Shown piece by piece: positions 6,648 to 16,258 of a stretch of DNA of 20,397 nucleotides (its first letter is position 1; every line of letters begins with the position of its first letter). The stretch spans positions 1 to 20,397 of the IMG/VR virus record IMGVR_UViG_3300014711_000010. One strand, written 5' to 3'. The notes below the pieces were generated by a model. It was not told where the DNA came from, did no database searches, and saw nothing but the letters and a program-made list of their open reading frames with translations. The translations under genes were made by a program, and so were the position numbers. The stretch comes from a virus.

Positions 6648-6848
6648 ATGACTAAAGTAACATTCCAGTGCAAACGTAGTGGTAATTTCGTGTCGTTCTC
6701 CAACGAGAATGACATTGCTGGTCTGCGTAAGCATGAGGGTTACAAGGAGATCACAAATGAAGTCCAAGAAGTCCGGCAAGAAGCCCCCAAAGAAGTGCTG
6801 AAGCGCACACCCCGTAAGGCTGCTGTGCCAGCGTTTTTGCAGGAGTAA
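6648..6848 (+). CDS. Small basic hypothetical phage protein
   Basis: A 66-residue protein, MTKVTFQCKRSGNFVSFSN at the N-terminus and KEVLKRTPRKAAVPAFLQE at the C-terminus. The N-terminal half looks like a small beta domain; the rest is charged and probably disordered or helical. The only good start, ATG 6648, abuts the terminator U-tract, so its ribosome binding site would have to lie inside the hairpin; no clean Shine-Dalgarno is present. Translation therefore needs read-through and opening of the stem. No family is recognised. It lies between the decoration gene and the internal virion gene block. Confidence 0.6.
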   Translation: MTKVTFQCKRSGNFVSFSNENDIAGLRKHEGYKEITNEVQEVRQEAPKEVLKRTPRKAAVPAFLQE

Positions 6849-6851
6849 GTC

Positions 6852-7523
6852 ATGGGTGAAGGTGATAATTCTTCCGACCAAAGTGCAGCGGAAAGTGCAC
6901 GTTTATCTGCTGCCGGTGATTCGTCTGCGTATAACGGAGCTTCGCAATCCTCCGGTGGTGGTTGGTACAGCGGAAACCAAACGGACGCGAATCAGACCGC
7001 TGCGGAAACTGCTCGCCTACTGGCAATGGCTCAGGGTGAAAACCAGCTTGCCAACATTGGTGTCGGCTCCACACCCATCTCCGATCAGCGTAACTGGTCT
7101 ATCGGCCCCAATGGTCAGATTTACGGAAACATTCAGAATGCTGCTGCTGATCTAGGTATCCAGCCTTCTCAGACCGGCGCATCTGTTCCTTCATGGCTGG
7201 CTGCACTGTCCCCTAAACTTGCGGGAATGTTGTCGGGACTCGGAGCATTGCAGAACGCAGGACTCCCCGGTTACTCCATGACCCCTGAAGAACGGGCACT
7301 TGCTGACTCGTTTGGTGGTTCATCCTCGTCGCGTAGAGGGTATGATTTCGGCTTGATGGGTGCTCCCCAAGTAGCACAGCAAAAGACACCCCAAGAGCTT
7401 TTATTTGGTTCTCCTTTTGTGAACAGTGTTGGTCTGTTCCAGAATTCGATTCCTGTGAACCAACAGGTTTCCTACTCCCAACAACCTAGTGTGATTAACG
7501 GGTTGTTTAAGGGTTACATCTAA
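6852..7523 (+). CDS. Low-complexity probable virion protein
   Basis: A 223-residue protein rich in Ser, Gly, Gln and Ala. ATG 6852 has GGAG 6 nt upstream, inside the end of the preceding gene. Two related segments, SAAESARLSA (about 11-20) and TAAETARLLA (about 47-56), suggest a short internal duplication. The middle (WSIGPNGQIYGNI) and the Gln-rich C-terminus (PVNQQVSYSQQPS) have no enzyme motif. There is no signal peptide or clear membrane helix. It is the first of four consecutive low-complexity genes before the tail adaptor, the position taken by internal or ejection proteins in podoviruses. The role is inferred from place only. Confidence 0.6.
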   Translation: MGEGDNSSDQSAAESARLSAAGDSSAYNGASQSSGGGWYSGNQTDANQTAAETARLLAMAQGENQLANIGVGSTPISDQRNWSIGPNGQIYGNIQNAAADLGIQPSQTGASVPSWLAALSPKLAGMLSGLGALQNAGLPGYSMTPEERALADSFGGSSSSRRGYDFGLMGAPQVAQQKTPQELLFGSPFVNSVGLFQNSIPVNQQVSYSQQPSVINGLFKGYI

Positions 7524-7534
7524 CGAGGTTTGAT

Positions 7535-8458
7535 ATGGCTATTGATTTGACTAGCGGAGATATATTGAGCGCCGGAGCAGGTTTGCTCGGTGACTATTTG
7601 AAGGGTCAATCAGCAGCAAGTGCAGCGCAAGGTGCATCGAATACTATGAGTCAAGCGGCTCAGGCTGCTAAGTTCAAACCATTCGGTATTACCACCTCGT
7701 TTGGACAATCTGGGTTTAACTATGACCCATCCGGCAATCTGATTGGTGCCGGATACCAATTGGCTCCTGGTGTTCAGGAACAACTCAACACCCTGTTCGG
7801 CTCATCCAAGGGTCTGCTTGGTCAGTTCACAACTGCCCCGACTGCTGCTGCACCTTTGGGTGCCGGTGCTCAATCTGCGATGGGTCTGGGTCAGCAGTAC
7901 CTCGGTGCCAGCCCCCAGGAGCAAGCGCAGAAGTGGATGCGTGACCAGCAAGACCTGTTGGAAGCCAGTCGCGCATCGAAGCTCGCCGGTATCCGATCTA
8001 ATCTGAATGCTACCGGACGTACCGGATTCGCTATCGGTGGTGATGGTGGTATGGCTGCATCGAACCCAGAGCTTCAGGCTTACTACAACGCCATTGCACA
8101 GCAGGACAAGGACTTGGCGGCTCAGGCTACCCAAGGTGGTATGGACTACGCTAAGTTCGGACTCGGTATGCTTGGCTCCGGTGGTGATCTGCTCAAGTCC
8201 ATGTACGGTGCTCAGACTGCCGCATTCTCACCCTATCAGACTGCTCTGACTGGTGCTAATACGCTGGAGTCGTTGGGTCAAAAGTCGTTTGACTTGTCCA
8301 CGGGTGTTGGTGCTCAACAGGCTACAGGTGCATCGAACACATTGGCTGCTCAACAAGCCGCTGCTAATGCTGCACAACAAGCTGCCGCTTACAATCCATG
8401 GGCGGGGTTGCTCAGTGGTGGCGCTTCCGCTTTGGCTAACTACAAGTGGGGTCAATAA
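7535..8458 (+). CDS. Internal virion protein (DNA-ejection type)
   Basis: A 307-residue Ala, Gly and Gln-rich protein. GAGG lies 6 nt before ATG 7535. The N-terminus (SGDILSAGAGLLGDYLKGQSA) is amphipathic to hydrophobic, followed by helical Ala/Gln stretches, a central MRDQQDLLEASRASKLAGIR helix, and a C-terminal Ala/Gln run before the weakly hydrophobic end PWAGLLSGGASALANYKW. Composition and order resemble the small ejection proteins (such as the T7 gp14 position) that enter the cell envelope with the genome. The next gene starts inside its stop codon (TAATG). No catalytic motif is visible. A minor virion structural protein is the alternative. Confidence 0.65.
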   Translation: MAIDLTSGDILSAGAGLLGDYLKGQSAASAAQGASNTMSQAAQAAKFKPFGITTSFGQSGFNYDPSGNLIGAGYQLAPGVQEQLNTLFGSSKGLLGQFTTAPTAAAPLGAGAQSAMGLGQQYLGASPQEQAQKWMRDQQDLLEASRASKLAGIRSNLNATGRTGFAIGGDGGMAASNPELQAYYNAIAQQDKDLAAQATQGGMDYAKFGLGMLGSGGDLLKSMYGAQTAAFSPYQTALTGANTLESLGQKSFDLSTGVGAQQATGASNTLAAQQAAANAAQQAAAYNPWAGLLSGGASALANYKWGQ

Positions 8459-9750
8459 TGGCTGATACTATGGCTGGTTTGTTTGGTCCCACGCCGGAGG
8501 AAGTACGCGCTGCCCAGATGCAGGCGTACCAGCAGCAGGCACAGCAGTATGGTCGCATGGACCCGTTTGAACAGGCTAACACTGGTATGTTCACCTCGGG
8601 TGCTCGCATCGGTGATCTGATTGCCCGAGCCACCGGTGGCGTCAACGTGGCACAGCAACGTGCCCAACAGCAGCAAGAGGCCATGCGGGGTTTGGATACG
8701 ACTACCCCAGAAGGATTGCTTCAATATGCTGTAAAGCTCAAAGACATCAATCCGGCAATGGCTGCTCAAGCAGTTGCTGCTGCTCGCAAATTGGCATCTG
8801 ATATTGCTGACGAGAAGTACAAAACTGCACACGCCGCACAATTAGGTGCATTGGCTAAGAAACAGGAAGCTGAAGCCGCTGCTAAGGAAAAAGAGGACGG
8901 ATTGAAGAATCTACCTCCCGAAGTGCAGGCGATGCTGAAGTTGCAAACCATGGACCCAACCTCCCCTGGCTACACGCAACTGAAGGCATGGTTGGACAAG
9001 AAGATGGAAGGTAAGGGTGATTGGTCCGAACCTTTTGATCTTGCTGGTGCTACCGTGCAGAAGAATCTCCAAACTGGTGAGATTCGCACTGCTGTTGCTC
9101 GTCCTCCTGTGACCAAAGTAAGTGTTGGTGGAGCAGGTGGTACAAAACCTAGAAATCTATCTCGTGAAGCAGGTTTGAAATGGGAACTTGATAACGGGAT
9201 GATTGATCAAGCGACTTACGATGCTGCAATCAGTTCGACCCCAGGTGGTGTGCTGCGACAAAAACAAACAGACGCTATCGCAACCGCTGAAGCCGGATTC
9301 TCGGCAGTTGAACGAAATATCAACCAGCTTTTCGATCCCAATAGTGGAAAATTGAAACCTGCTGCTCAACCGCTATTCGGTCAGTATGCTCAGTATCGTC
9401 CAGAGGCATCCATGCCGCAAAGCACGGTTGATGCAAAACTGGCTTTGGAAGGTCTGACCGATCAGGTGATGATGGCTAACCTTGCTGACGCAAAAGCACG
9501 AGTGGGTCAATCTTTCGGTTCGATGCAGGTACAAGAGTGGGATAAATTTACTCAACAACTGACTTCATTGAAGCGCGGATTGAGTGAAAAACAAGCCGCA
9601 GAATCCCTCAAGTATGTTGCAGACTTCATCAAGAATAAACGCGCCATTTTGAATAAGGCATTGAACACCCAAAACGTGATTCAGTCGGATCGAACCCCTC
9701 CTAGTCAGACAGGTGGAAATCGTCAGTTCAAAATATTGGGTAAGGAGTAA
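8458..9750 (+). CDS. Internal virion protein, helical
   Basis: A 430-residue protein. Start: ATG 8458 overlaps the previous stop as TAATG; a GTG at 8446 in frame is possible but less economical. The N-terminal 70 residues hold the LFGPTPEEVRAAQMQAYQQQ and Gln-rich helix; residues about 80-150 (TTPEGLLQYAVKLKDINPAMA, then KKQEAEAAAKEKEDG) look coiled coil; a Gly-rich linker follows near 225; the C-terminal third is helical again. This long-helix layout is typical of podovirus ejection proteins that line a trans-envelope channel. No lytic transglycosylase or peptidase motif is seen. It sits between two other candidates of the same class, with 6 nt before the next gene. Confidence 0.7.
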   Translation: MADTMAGLFGPTPEEVRAAQMQAYQQQAQQYGRMDPFEQANTGMFTSGARIGDLIARATGGVNVAQQRAQQQQEAMRGLDTTTPEGLLQYAVKLKDINPAMAAQAVAAARKLASDIADEKYKTAHAAQLGALAKKQEAEAAAKEKEDGLKNLPPEVQAMLKLQTMDPTSPGYTQLKAWLDKKMEGKGDWSEPFDLAGATVQKNLQTGEIRTAVARPPVTKVSVGGAGGTKPRNLSREAGLKWELDNGMIDQATYDAAISSTPGGVLRQKQTDAIATAEAGFSAVERNINQLFDPNSGKLKPAAQPLFGQYAQYRPEASMPQSTVDAKLALEGLTDQVMMANLADAKARVGQSFGSMQVQEWDKFTQQLTSLKRGLSEKQAAESLKYVADFIKNKRAILNKALNTQNVIQSDRTPPSQTGGNRQFKILGKE

Positions 9751-9756
9751 CCCTCA

Positions 9757-11721
9757 ATGGCTATCTACCGAGTACAAGCACCTGATGGTTCGATTCTTTG
9801 GATTGAGGGGCCGGATGATGCCACTGAAGCTGAATTGACTCAGGCTGCGTCTAGCCAGTGGAAACCCCCAACTAAGCCAGTGGATTACGAGGCTACTGCT
9901 GAATCTCAGTCGTTCCTAGAAAACCTCGCCGCAGGTGCAGGTGGTGCAGTTGAAGGTTTACGTCTAGGTGCGAAACAACTGGTTCCGGGATTGACCCCAC
10001 CTACAGAACAAGAAGTTCAGGACTACCAAGCAGCAACCTCAGGATTGCGGGGGACAGGTGGTGGTATTGTCGGTGAAATCATGGCCAACTTCTTACCAGC
10101 AGGACTCGCCATGAAAGGTGTGTCTGCTGTGCCAAAAGTGGCGAGTCTGTTAGCGAAAGGTGGCGCAAGAGGTGGTGCCACGGTTGCCGCTACAGGTGGT
10201 GCTGTTGGTGTTGGTGAAGGAGCATTGATACCGGTTACAGAAGATCAGAGTCGCGCTACAAACATGGCGGTTAGTGGGACTGTAGGAACAGTAGCTCCAG
10301 CAGCTACCGGACTTGTTGTGAAAGCGGGTCAGATCGTCAAGAACGCTGCTGCTCCGATGTTCTCCAAACAGGCTGCTCAACTAGCTGGCGGGAAGATGCT
10401 GACTGACGTTACCGGTGAACGCACTGGTGATGTGATCAGCGCACTTCGTTCCACACCGTCTGTCATCAGTCCTCAGAATGCAGGACAGGCAGCAGTTGGA
10501 GCAGGTTCTCCAGAGTTCTCTGCGATGCAACGGATCGTCAATGATCTGTTTCCTCAATCTGCTGAGTCTCTTTCTGCTGCTCAACGTAAAGCTCGATTAG
10601 CCACTCTTGAGTCGTTTGCTAAAGATGAAACTGCTCTAAAAGCGGCATTGAAAGCACGAGGTATTGAATACAGTCAAAACATGAAAGAGGCTTCCCGCCT
10701 TGCTGTGAATGACCGTATTGCTAGGGAAGCGGCTTTCAACCCACCAGTACCCACAACAACGTTAGTTCCATCAAACCTGCAACCGGGGATGATGACTTCG
10801 GTAAGAACCGCCGGAGAGATGGGTCCCGCCCCACTGGTTCCGATTCTTCAAGGTCTGCGACAAAACCCACTTGCGTCAGCAGCAGCATCCGATGCGAAGT
10901 CAATGGCTGCTGGAAACATTGGGCTTCCTCCAAATATGAAGAAACTGACTCAAGCTCAGATTGATGACATTCTGAAAGACCCGATGCAGTCTTTGGAAGG
11001 TCTGCAACTGATGAAGTTTGCCATTGACAACCGACTCAACCCGAACATGGCAGGGTCGGCAACAGCAGCAGTCAAGATGAAAGATAGCACCATTGCTAAC
11101 GTCAAAAACGCTCTCATGCAGGGTGTGCGGCAAACCGGTGAAGGTGGTAAGAAGTTCATGGAAGCTAATGCTCGATTCGGAGAGCAGTCTAAAGACATCT
11201 TCCAGATGCGAGTCGGTCAACGAGCTACAGACATTCTTGACCCTAACTTGGGTACGAAAGAACGCGCTGCTGCATTGGCAAAGGCGGTTGAAGACGAGAA
11301 GAAGTTGGTCAAGGATGCTGGTGGTTTTGGTAGGGATGATCTTGAGACTCAACTCACTCCGACCAACATGGCGAAGATTCAAAACGTGGTCAAGGAATTG
11401 GATATTGACACCACGTTGACTGAATTGGCTCGGAAGGGCGCTCAAGGTCAGGCAATCACTGACGCTGTTGGTGGACTCGTGAAGATTCCCCCAATGCTCA
11501 ATAGTGCTGTGACTATCACAAACAACCTTTTCCATAAGGTGTTCGGCAGGGCTAAAACCGCAACTCTCCGTGAGCTTAGTGAGACTATGCAGGACCCTGT
11601 TAAGACCGCAATGCTCATGGAAAAGGCTACGGAAAAAGAGAAAAACGCTCTAAAATTCCTCATGGGTGCCATGAAAACTGGTGCTGTAACTGGCAGTGCT
11701 GTCGTGGAGACTACTCGATAA
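9757..11721 (+). CDS. Large internal virion protein (ejectosome)
   Basis: The largest internal virion candidate before the tail genes, 654 residues. AAGGAG lies 9 nt before ATG 9757. The N-terminus, [20 protein letters not shown] then [11 protein letters not shown], is a small beta domain that I recall from large ejection proteins of environmental podoviruses. Residues about 53-75 and 100-190 are rich in Gly, Ala and Val (glycine-zipper-like), consistent with membrane insertion during DNA entry. The rest (about 200-600) is helical and charged. No Glu-based lytic transglycosylase motif is evident. The stop overlaps the adaptor start as TAATG. Likely delivered with the genome to form part of the channel across the envelope. 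Confidence 0.75.
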   Translation: MAIYRVQAPDGSILWIEGPDDATEAELTQAASSQWKPPTKPVDYEATAESQSFLENLAAGAGGAVEGLRLGAKQLVPGLTPPTEQEVQDYQAATSGLRGTGGGIVGEIMANFLPAGLAMKGVSAVPKVASLLAKGGARGGATVAATGGAVGVGEGALIPVTEDQSRATNMAVSGTVGTVAPAATGLVVKAGQIVKNAAAPMFSKQAAQLAGGKMLTDVTGERTGDVISALRSTPSVISPQNAGQAAVGAGSPEFSAMQRIVNDLFPQSAESLSAAQRKARLATLESFAKDETALKAALKARGIEYSQNMKEASRLAVNDRIAREAAFNPPVPTTTLVPSNLQPGMMTSVRTAGEMGPAPLVPILQGLRQNPLASAAASDAKSMAAGNIGLPPNMKKLTQAQIDDILKDPMQSLEGLQLMKFAIDNRLNPNMAGSATAAVKMKDSTIANVKNALMQGVRQTGEGGKKFMEANARFGEQSKDIFQMRVGQRATDILDPNLGTKERAAALAKAVEDEKKLVKDAGGFGRDDLETQLTPTNMAKIQNVVKELDIDTTLTELARKGAQGQAITDAVGGLVKIPPMLNSAVTITNNLFHKVFGRAKTATLRELSETMQDPVKTAMLMEKATEKEKNALKFLMGAMKTGAVTGSAVVETTR

Positions 11722-12374
11722 TGGCTACTTTTCTATCAATGGTGAACGAAGTCCTGGCACGACTGCGTGAGGAACAGGTTTACACCGTGAACCAGAACTC
11801 CTACTCAACCATGATTGGCCTCTACGTCAATGATGCCAAGAAGCAGGTTGAGGAAGCGTGGGAGTGGGATGCGCTGAACACCACCGTCCCTCTGTCCACC
11901 ATCGTTGGCACCACCACCTACACGCTACCCGGCTCGGGCACCCGTCAGAAGGGTATCGACGTTAACGTGACCACTACGAGTCGGCAGACGAAGATACAAG
12001 CTCGGTCGATGAAGTGGATTCAAGACCAGCAGCAACTCTCCACCGTCACTCCCGGCTCACCCTGCTACTACGCATGGAACGGGTCTGACGGTACGGACAG
12101 CAAGGTTGAAATCTTCCCCACACCCGATGGTGTCTATACCCTAGCGTTCAATATGAACGTGCCGCAGGTCGATCTGGCGGATGACACCGACATCATCACC
12201 GTACCCTACGAACCAGTGGTTGCCGGTGCGTTTGCCCGAGCACTGGTGGAGCGCGGTGAGGATGGTGGTCTGTCCTCGGGTGAGGCGTACAGCCTGTTCA
12301 AGAGTGTTCTGGCTGACCGCATCGCTATCGAGCAGACACGCTCCCAAGACTACGATACTTGGGTGGTGGTCTGA
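11721..12374 (+). CDS. Tail adaptor (P22 gp4-like head-tail connector)
   Basis: A 217-residue protein with the typical opening FLSMVNEVLARLREEQV, an N-terminal helix, then GLYVNDAKKQVEEAWEWDAL (about 29-48), a helix pair characteristic of P22 gp4-like or T7 gp11-like adaptors in podoviruses, followed by a beta-rich middle and a helical C-terminus (EAYSLFKSVLADRIAIEQT). It would dock under the portal and join it to the tail hub. It begins at TAATG with the ejection protein and ends at TGATG with the gp10-like gene, so the tail proteins are translationally linked. The family is well supported by motif and order; the exact subfamily is not. Confidence 0.8.
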   Translation: MATFLSMVNEVLARLREEQVYTVNQNSYSTMIGLYVNDAKKQVEEAWEWDALNTTVPLSTIVGTTTYTLPGSGTRQKGIDVNVTTTSRQTKIQARSMKWIQDQQQLSTVTPGSPCYYAWNGSDGTDSKVEIFPTPDGVYTLAFNMNVPQVDLADDTDIITVPYEPVVAGAFARALVERGEDGGLSSGEAYSLFKSVLADRIAIEQTRSQDYDTWVVV

Positions 12375-13918
12375 TGCAGCCGGTCCGTACATTCTCAATC
12401 ACTGCTCCGGGCTTCGCCGGGGTCAATACCCAAGACGCACCTGTTGACATGGATGTGAAGTTCGCAATGGATGCGAACAACGCAGTGATTGACAAGTACG
12501 GACGCATCGGCGCTCGTAAGGGTTGGGAGTCTGTAGCCACTACCGGTGTCACCCTCGGGTCAACCGATGTGGAGTCCATTGGTGAGTGTGTGGCAACCGA
12601 TGGCACCAAGACCATCATCTGCGCTGCGTCAAACAAAATCTACAAGCTCACCGGTACAACCCTGACTGAGTTGACCTACGGTGGCGGTGGTGTAGCACCC
12701 ACGATCACAGCGAACAACTGGCAGATGTGCACCCTAAATGGTGCTCTGCTCCTGTTCCAAGAGGGTTACGACCCCCTACTCTACGATCCTGCTACCTCCA
12801 CTACCACCTACCGCCGTGTCTCCGAGCACGCCTCGTACAGCGGTACTCTGGGTAAGAACGACTGCGGTATCACTGCATACGGGCGTGTGTGGTCTGCTCG
12901 GTCTGACACGGACAAGATGACGCTGCAATGGTCAGATACGCTCACGTTCCAGAAGTGGACGGGTGGTACTGCCGGGTCGCTGAACCTCTACGGTGTGTGG
13001 CCTCAAGGTGGTGATGAGATCGTGGCTTTGGCTGCTCACAACAACCAGTTGATCATCTTCGGTAAGAAGCAGGTTCTGATCTACACCGGTGCCAAAGACC
13101 CGTCCACCATGACCCTGTACGATGCCATTGGTAACAGTGGCTGCGCAGGTCGTGACACGGTACAAAACACCCCGCAGGACTTGATCTACCTGTCCTTCAA
13201 TGGTGTGCAGTCTCTGGCTCGCACGATCCAAGAGAAGTCAGCACCACTGGTGGCGATGAGTCGCACGGTCAACGATGACGTCAAAGCATACCTGTCCGCT
13301 GCTGACAGTGGTACCAGCATCAAGTCCGTGTACTCGGCACTCGATGCGTTCTACCTGCTGACGTTCAAGGACTCGACCATCACGTTCTGTTTCGATATGC
13401 GTACCCCCATGCAGGACGGGTCGCATCGAGCTACTACTTGGCTCAACATCTCCCCACGCAGCTACCACTACTCTATTGATGGGGTGTTGTACCTCGGCAA
13501 GCCCGGAGCACTAGCCAAGTACAGTGGGTACACAGACAACGGTGTGTCTTACCGGATGACCTACTACTCCCCATGGATCGACTTCGGGGACCCGGTGAGA
13601 ACGTCGATCCTGAAAAGAATAGTCATGTCGGTGATCGGGGTGACTACCCAGGCGCTGACCTACAAGTGGGGGTTCGACTACATTGGTCTGACCAACGCTC
13701 AGAACACCAGTATTGGGAACAGTGTTCCATCTGGTGAGTACAACATTGCCGAATACGCTATCGCTGAGTATTCACGGAACCTTACCGTCAGAAATGTCTC
13801 GGTAAATGGAAAAGGTTCTGGTAAAGTGCTGCAAGTTGGCGTCGAATGTCAGATTTCGGGCTATCCCGTGTCTATTCAGCGAGTTGACGTTTTCACTAAG
13901 GATGGTGCGTTCAAATGA
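12374..13918 (+). CDS. Tail hub or DNA-stabilisation protein (P22 gp10-like)
   Basis: A 514-residue protein. ATG 12374 shares bases with the previous stop (TGATG); a frame extension to 12359 is less likely. The N-terminus FAGVNTQDAPVDMDVKFAMD, then NNAVIDKYGRIGARKGWESV, is a hallmark I know from P22 gp10-like packaged-DNA stabilisation and tail hub proteins in podovirus-like genomes. The body is a chain of beta strands with repeated Trp and Tyr positions (for example LIIFGKKQVLIYTGA and YLSFNGVQSLARTI), consistent with a propeller-like hub. It probably seals the tail tube after packaging and carries the spikes. T7 gp12-like tail tubular protein B is the close alternative. The stop overlaps the spike gene by 4 nt (ATGA). 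Confidence 0.78.
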   Translation: MQPVRTFSITAPGFAGVNTQDAPVDMDVKFAMDANNAVIDKYGRIGARKGWESVATTGVTLGSTDVESIGECVATDGTKTIICAASNKIYKLTGTTLTELTYGGGGVAPTITANNWQMCTLNGALLLFQEGYDPLLYDPATSTTTYRRVSEHASYSGTLGKNDCGITAYGRVWSARSDTDKMTLQWSDTLTFQKWTGGTAGSLNLYGVWPQGGDEIVALAAHNNQLIIFGKKQVLIYTGAKDPSTMTLYDAIGNSGCAGRDTVQNTPQDLIYLSFNGVQSLARTIQEKSAPLVAMSRTVNDDVKAYLSAADSGTSIKSVYSALDAFYLLTFKDSTITFCFDMRTPMQDGSHRATTWLNISPRSYHYSIDGVLYLGKPGALAKYSGYTDNGVSYRMTYYSPWIDFGDPVRTSILKRIVMSVIGVTTQALTYKWGFDYIGLTNAQNTSIGNSVPSGEYNIAEYAIAEYSRNLTVRNVSVNGKGSGKVLQVGVECQISGYPVSIQRVDVFTKDGAFK

Positions 13919-16050
13919 CAAATTACACCAAAAGTACCGATTTCGCAGTCAAAGATGTACTGCTTACCGGCAATCCCAACAAACTCGTCAAAGGCTCCGA
14001 AGTCGATGTTGAGTTCTCCAACATGGAACTCGCTGACGCTACCAACGTCAAGAAGACAGGCACCACTGGCTCGGCTGTCATGCCAGTCGGCACCACTGCT
14101 CAACGTGACGCATCCCCCGCTGTAGGTTACACCCGAGTCAACACCACTTCCGGCACACTGGAGTGGTGGGACGGCACTATCTGGACCTCGGCTAACGGTG
14201 GCGATGCTTACGACTTGGAGGTGACTACTGCCACCGCTGGTCAGACAGTCATCACCACTGCGAGCAGCTTCGTAGTCGGTTCGCACACCCTGATGGTGTA
14301 CCTGAACGGTCTGCTGGTCAACAAGACCAGTGATTACACCGAGACAACCACCAACTCGTTCACGTTCAACACGGGTCTGACTGCCGGTGATGAGGTGGTT
14401 GCTCAAATCTGGCGCACCAACATTGCCACATCTGGCGATGCACTGACGGTGAGCTACACCCCCGCAGGCACCGGAGCCGTAGCAACCACGGTTCAGAGCA
14501 AGCTGCGTGAGAGTGTGAGCGTGAAGGACTTTGGGGCTGATCCTGCAAACTCAGCAGCAACCAACAAAATTGATTTTGACAACGCATTAGCCAGCACATC
14601 CACGAAAGTAACAGTGCCATCTGGTACGTTTGCTTCAGATGCAATTACCACTCCTGCTGGAAGCATTCTTGAAGGAACAGCATCAACTTCCAGTTTGACA
14701 GCACTGCTAACACTTGGTTCAGGTTCGGCGCTAAAAAACATTACGTTGAATGAGGCAGGAAATATCCCGTTAAAAATATCAAGTGGTGCAGACGGTGTTG
14801 TTATTGATGGTGTGTCTGCATCAACAACAAATTACGCTACCACGTTTGATCTGAGTGGCACAGTCTCCTTGACAGTGAAGAACTCAATTCTTTCTTCAAC
14901 TGGTTACGCACTGCTGACAAACACACCTGTTGCTGCAAGTGCAAGTTCTAAAGTTCGCATCCAAGACAACTCTTTGACTTCGGCAGATGCTGATGCGATT
15001 GAACTAAATCACCCAACTGGAACGGTGACTGGTGCTATTGCTACTGGTAACTTTCTTTCTACAACATCATCAAGTGTTGCTACTACAGCAGGTTTTGCAT
15101 ACGGGAATGCAAAGACGAAGCAATGGGTGTTCAATAACAATGTTGTTTTAGACAGTCGATTAGAAGCTATCCACATCGAGGATGAACAACGTTGGGGAAC
15201 TGCGGTTGGTAACTCGGTAGTTTCCCGCGCACATGGAGTATTAGCATATCCAGCGCTTTCTGGTTTGCTTGGCGGGACATTCCCGATTCTCGGCAACAAC
15301 TTTTACGCCCCTGCAAAAGTAACTGTACCTGGTGGCATTACAAACGCTGGAATATTCCTTAGCTATGCCTCACCGTATAGTCCAATAAACGGAATGCCGG
15401 TCATAGGCAATGTTGTTGAAGGGTTTACCAAGGGCATCCACCTTCGACCAACATTGACGGCAGTTCCGAATGTTGTCATGGCTACGCATAACTCTCTGAT
15501 TGGAAACACAGACGGAGTGCATGTAGAAGGTACTTCCAACGCTTTTAATAGACAATTTGGAACCAATTACATTTCTGGTGCCACAAACCTTGTTTATGCT
15601 TCTGGACAAGGCTGGGCAGTGGGTAAGGTTGTTTCGGAAGCACAACCTACTGCAATCATAGCCAATGGTGGCTATGGTGGATTTATGCCGACCATGTTGG
15701 ATGGTTTTGCATATCCGATAGCAAGCACGACAACAAATGCAGGAATAAACACTTCAATCCTTCTTGCCCCACTTACTGCAAATAACCGCCTATTTGGAAG
15801 AATTAAGTACAACGGTCGCCGTTCTGGAGTTGCTGATTGGGTTTACGCGTCCGCAACCATTTTGTGGGACGGAACGACTCTCACTGTCACCAACCTTTTA
15901 TCCAGATATGGCAATGTTTCGTCCGGTGCGATAACTGGTATCACTTTTGCGCAGGGCGGCTCTGGTTTGTATTTCCAACTGACAACTCCGAACGCAACCC
16001 AATACACCTATGGCTGGACTGAGTTTGATGGTGAGTATTACGACGCATAA
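13915..16050 (+). CDS. Tailspike or tail fibre, modular, beta-helix type
   Basis: A 711-residue receptor-binding protein. Residues 1-55 form the likely virion-binding region; MPVGTTAQRDASPAVGYTRV then LEWWDGTIW (56-90) is a small module common in tail fibres; about 97-170 (TLMVYLNGLLV, then GDEVVAQIWR) is another adaptor-like beta module. TTVQSKLRESVSVKDFGADP (191-210) marks entry into a pectate-lyase-like right-handed beta-helix. The remaining ~500 residues are Asn, Ser, Thr and Gly-rich, with helix-type ladders. Base use changes near 14540: upstream is C-rich at third positions, downstream is clearly more A+T-rich, pointing to an exchanged C-terminal domain. No catalytic residues can be assigned. 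It should bind, and perhaps depolymerise, the host surface polysaccharide. Confidence 0.82.
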   Translation: MTNYTKSTDFAVKDVLLTGNPNKLVKGSEVDVEFSNMELADATNVKKTGTTGSAVMPVGTTAQRDASPAVGYTRVNTTSGTLEWWDGTIWTSANGGDAYDLEVTTATAGQTVITTASSFVVGSHTLMVYLNGLLVNKTSDYTETTTNSFTFNTGLTAGDEVVAQIWRTNIATSGDALTVSYTPAGTGAVATTVQSKLRESVSVKDFGADPANSAATNKIDFDNALASTSTKVTVPSGTFASDAITTPAGSILEGTASTSSLTALLTLGSGSALKNITLNEAGNIPLKISSGADGVVIDGVSASTTNYATTFDLSGTVSLTVKNSILSSTGYALLTNTPVAASASSKVRIQDNSLTSADADAIELNHPTGTVTGAIATGNFLSTTSSSVATTAGFAYGNAKTKQWVFNNNVVLDSRLEAIHIEDEQRWGTAVGNSVVSRAHGVLAYPALSGLLGGTFPILGNNFYAPAKVTVPGGITNAGIFLSYASPYSPINGMPVIGNVVEGFTKGIHLRPTLTAVPNVVMATHNSLIGNTDGVHVEGTSNAFNRQFGTNYISGATNLVYASGQGWAVGKVVSEAQPTAIIANGGYGGFMPTMLDGFAYPIASTTTNAGINTSILLAPLTANNRLFGRIKYNGRRSGVADWVYASATILWDGTTLTVTNLLSRYGNVSSGAITGITFAQGGSGLYFQLTTPNATQYTYGWTEFDGEYYDA

Positions 16051-16060
16051 CGGAGCCGCA

Positions 16061-16258
16061 ATGACCATGAACATCCCCCAACTCCTAAAGTCCCGCACCG
16101 TCCTATTCGCCATCCTGCTGGCAGTTCTCTCGGTGCTGCAAGGCTATGTCTTTCTACTTCCACTCACACAAGTCGATCAGATGCTGGTTGGTATAGCCAT
16201 CAGCGTCATCGTCACCGTGCTTCGTATCGTCACCACACAACCTATTGGAGACAAGTAA
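16061..16258 (+). CDS. Small two-TM holin-like membrane protein
   Basis: A 65-residue protein with two predicted membrane helices, about 13-33 (TVLFAILLAVLSVLQGYVFLL) trimmed at its ends, and 41-57 (LVGIAISVIVTVLRIVT). The C-terminus VLRIVTTQPIGDK resembles the C-terminal signature of small phage holin-type proteins. ATG 16061 has GGAG 5 nt upstream; ATG 16067 is a second, less well spaced choice, which might allow dual starts as in other holins. A frame extension to 16010 inside the spike gene is not favoured. It lies between the two spike genes. It is likely part of the lysis machinery. Confidence 0.68.
   Translation: MTMNIPQLLKSRTVLFAILLAVLSVLQGYVFLLPLTQVDQMLVGIAISVIVTVLRIVTTQPIGDK

Noticed and set aside
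6856-7155. A 99-codon plus-strand frame overlapping the start of the low-complexity virion gene
   Set aside because: It starts 4 nt after a better start with a ribosome binding site, stops early, and its basic, Arg/Leu-rich product looks like a frame-shifted reading.
10900-11535. A 211-codon minus-strand frame within the large internal virion gene
   Set aside because: The opposite strand encodes a coherent helical protein with a good start and overlap junctions. The antisense product shows no domain and has an unusual Ser, Leu and Cys-rich composition.
13876-14406. A 176-codon minus-strand frame across the start of the tailspike
   Set aside because: It is antisense to the well-supported spike adaptor modules and crosses a gene junction; no motif or ribosome binding site was seen.
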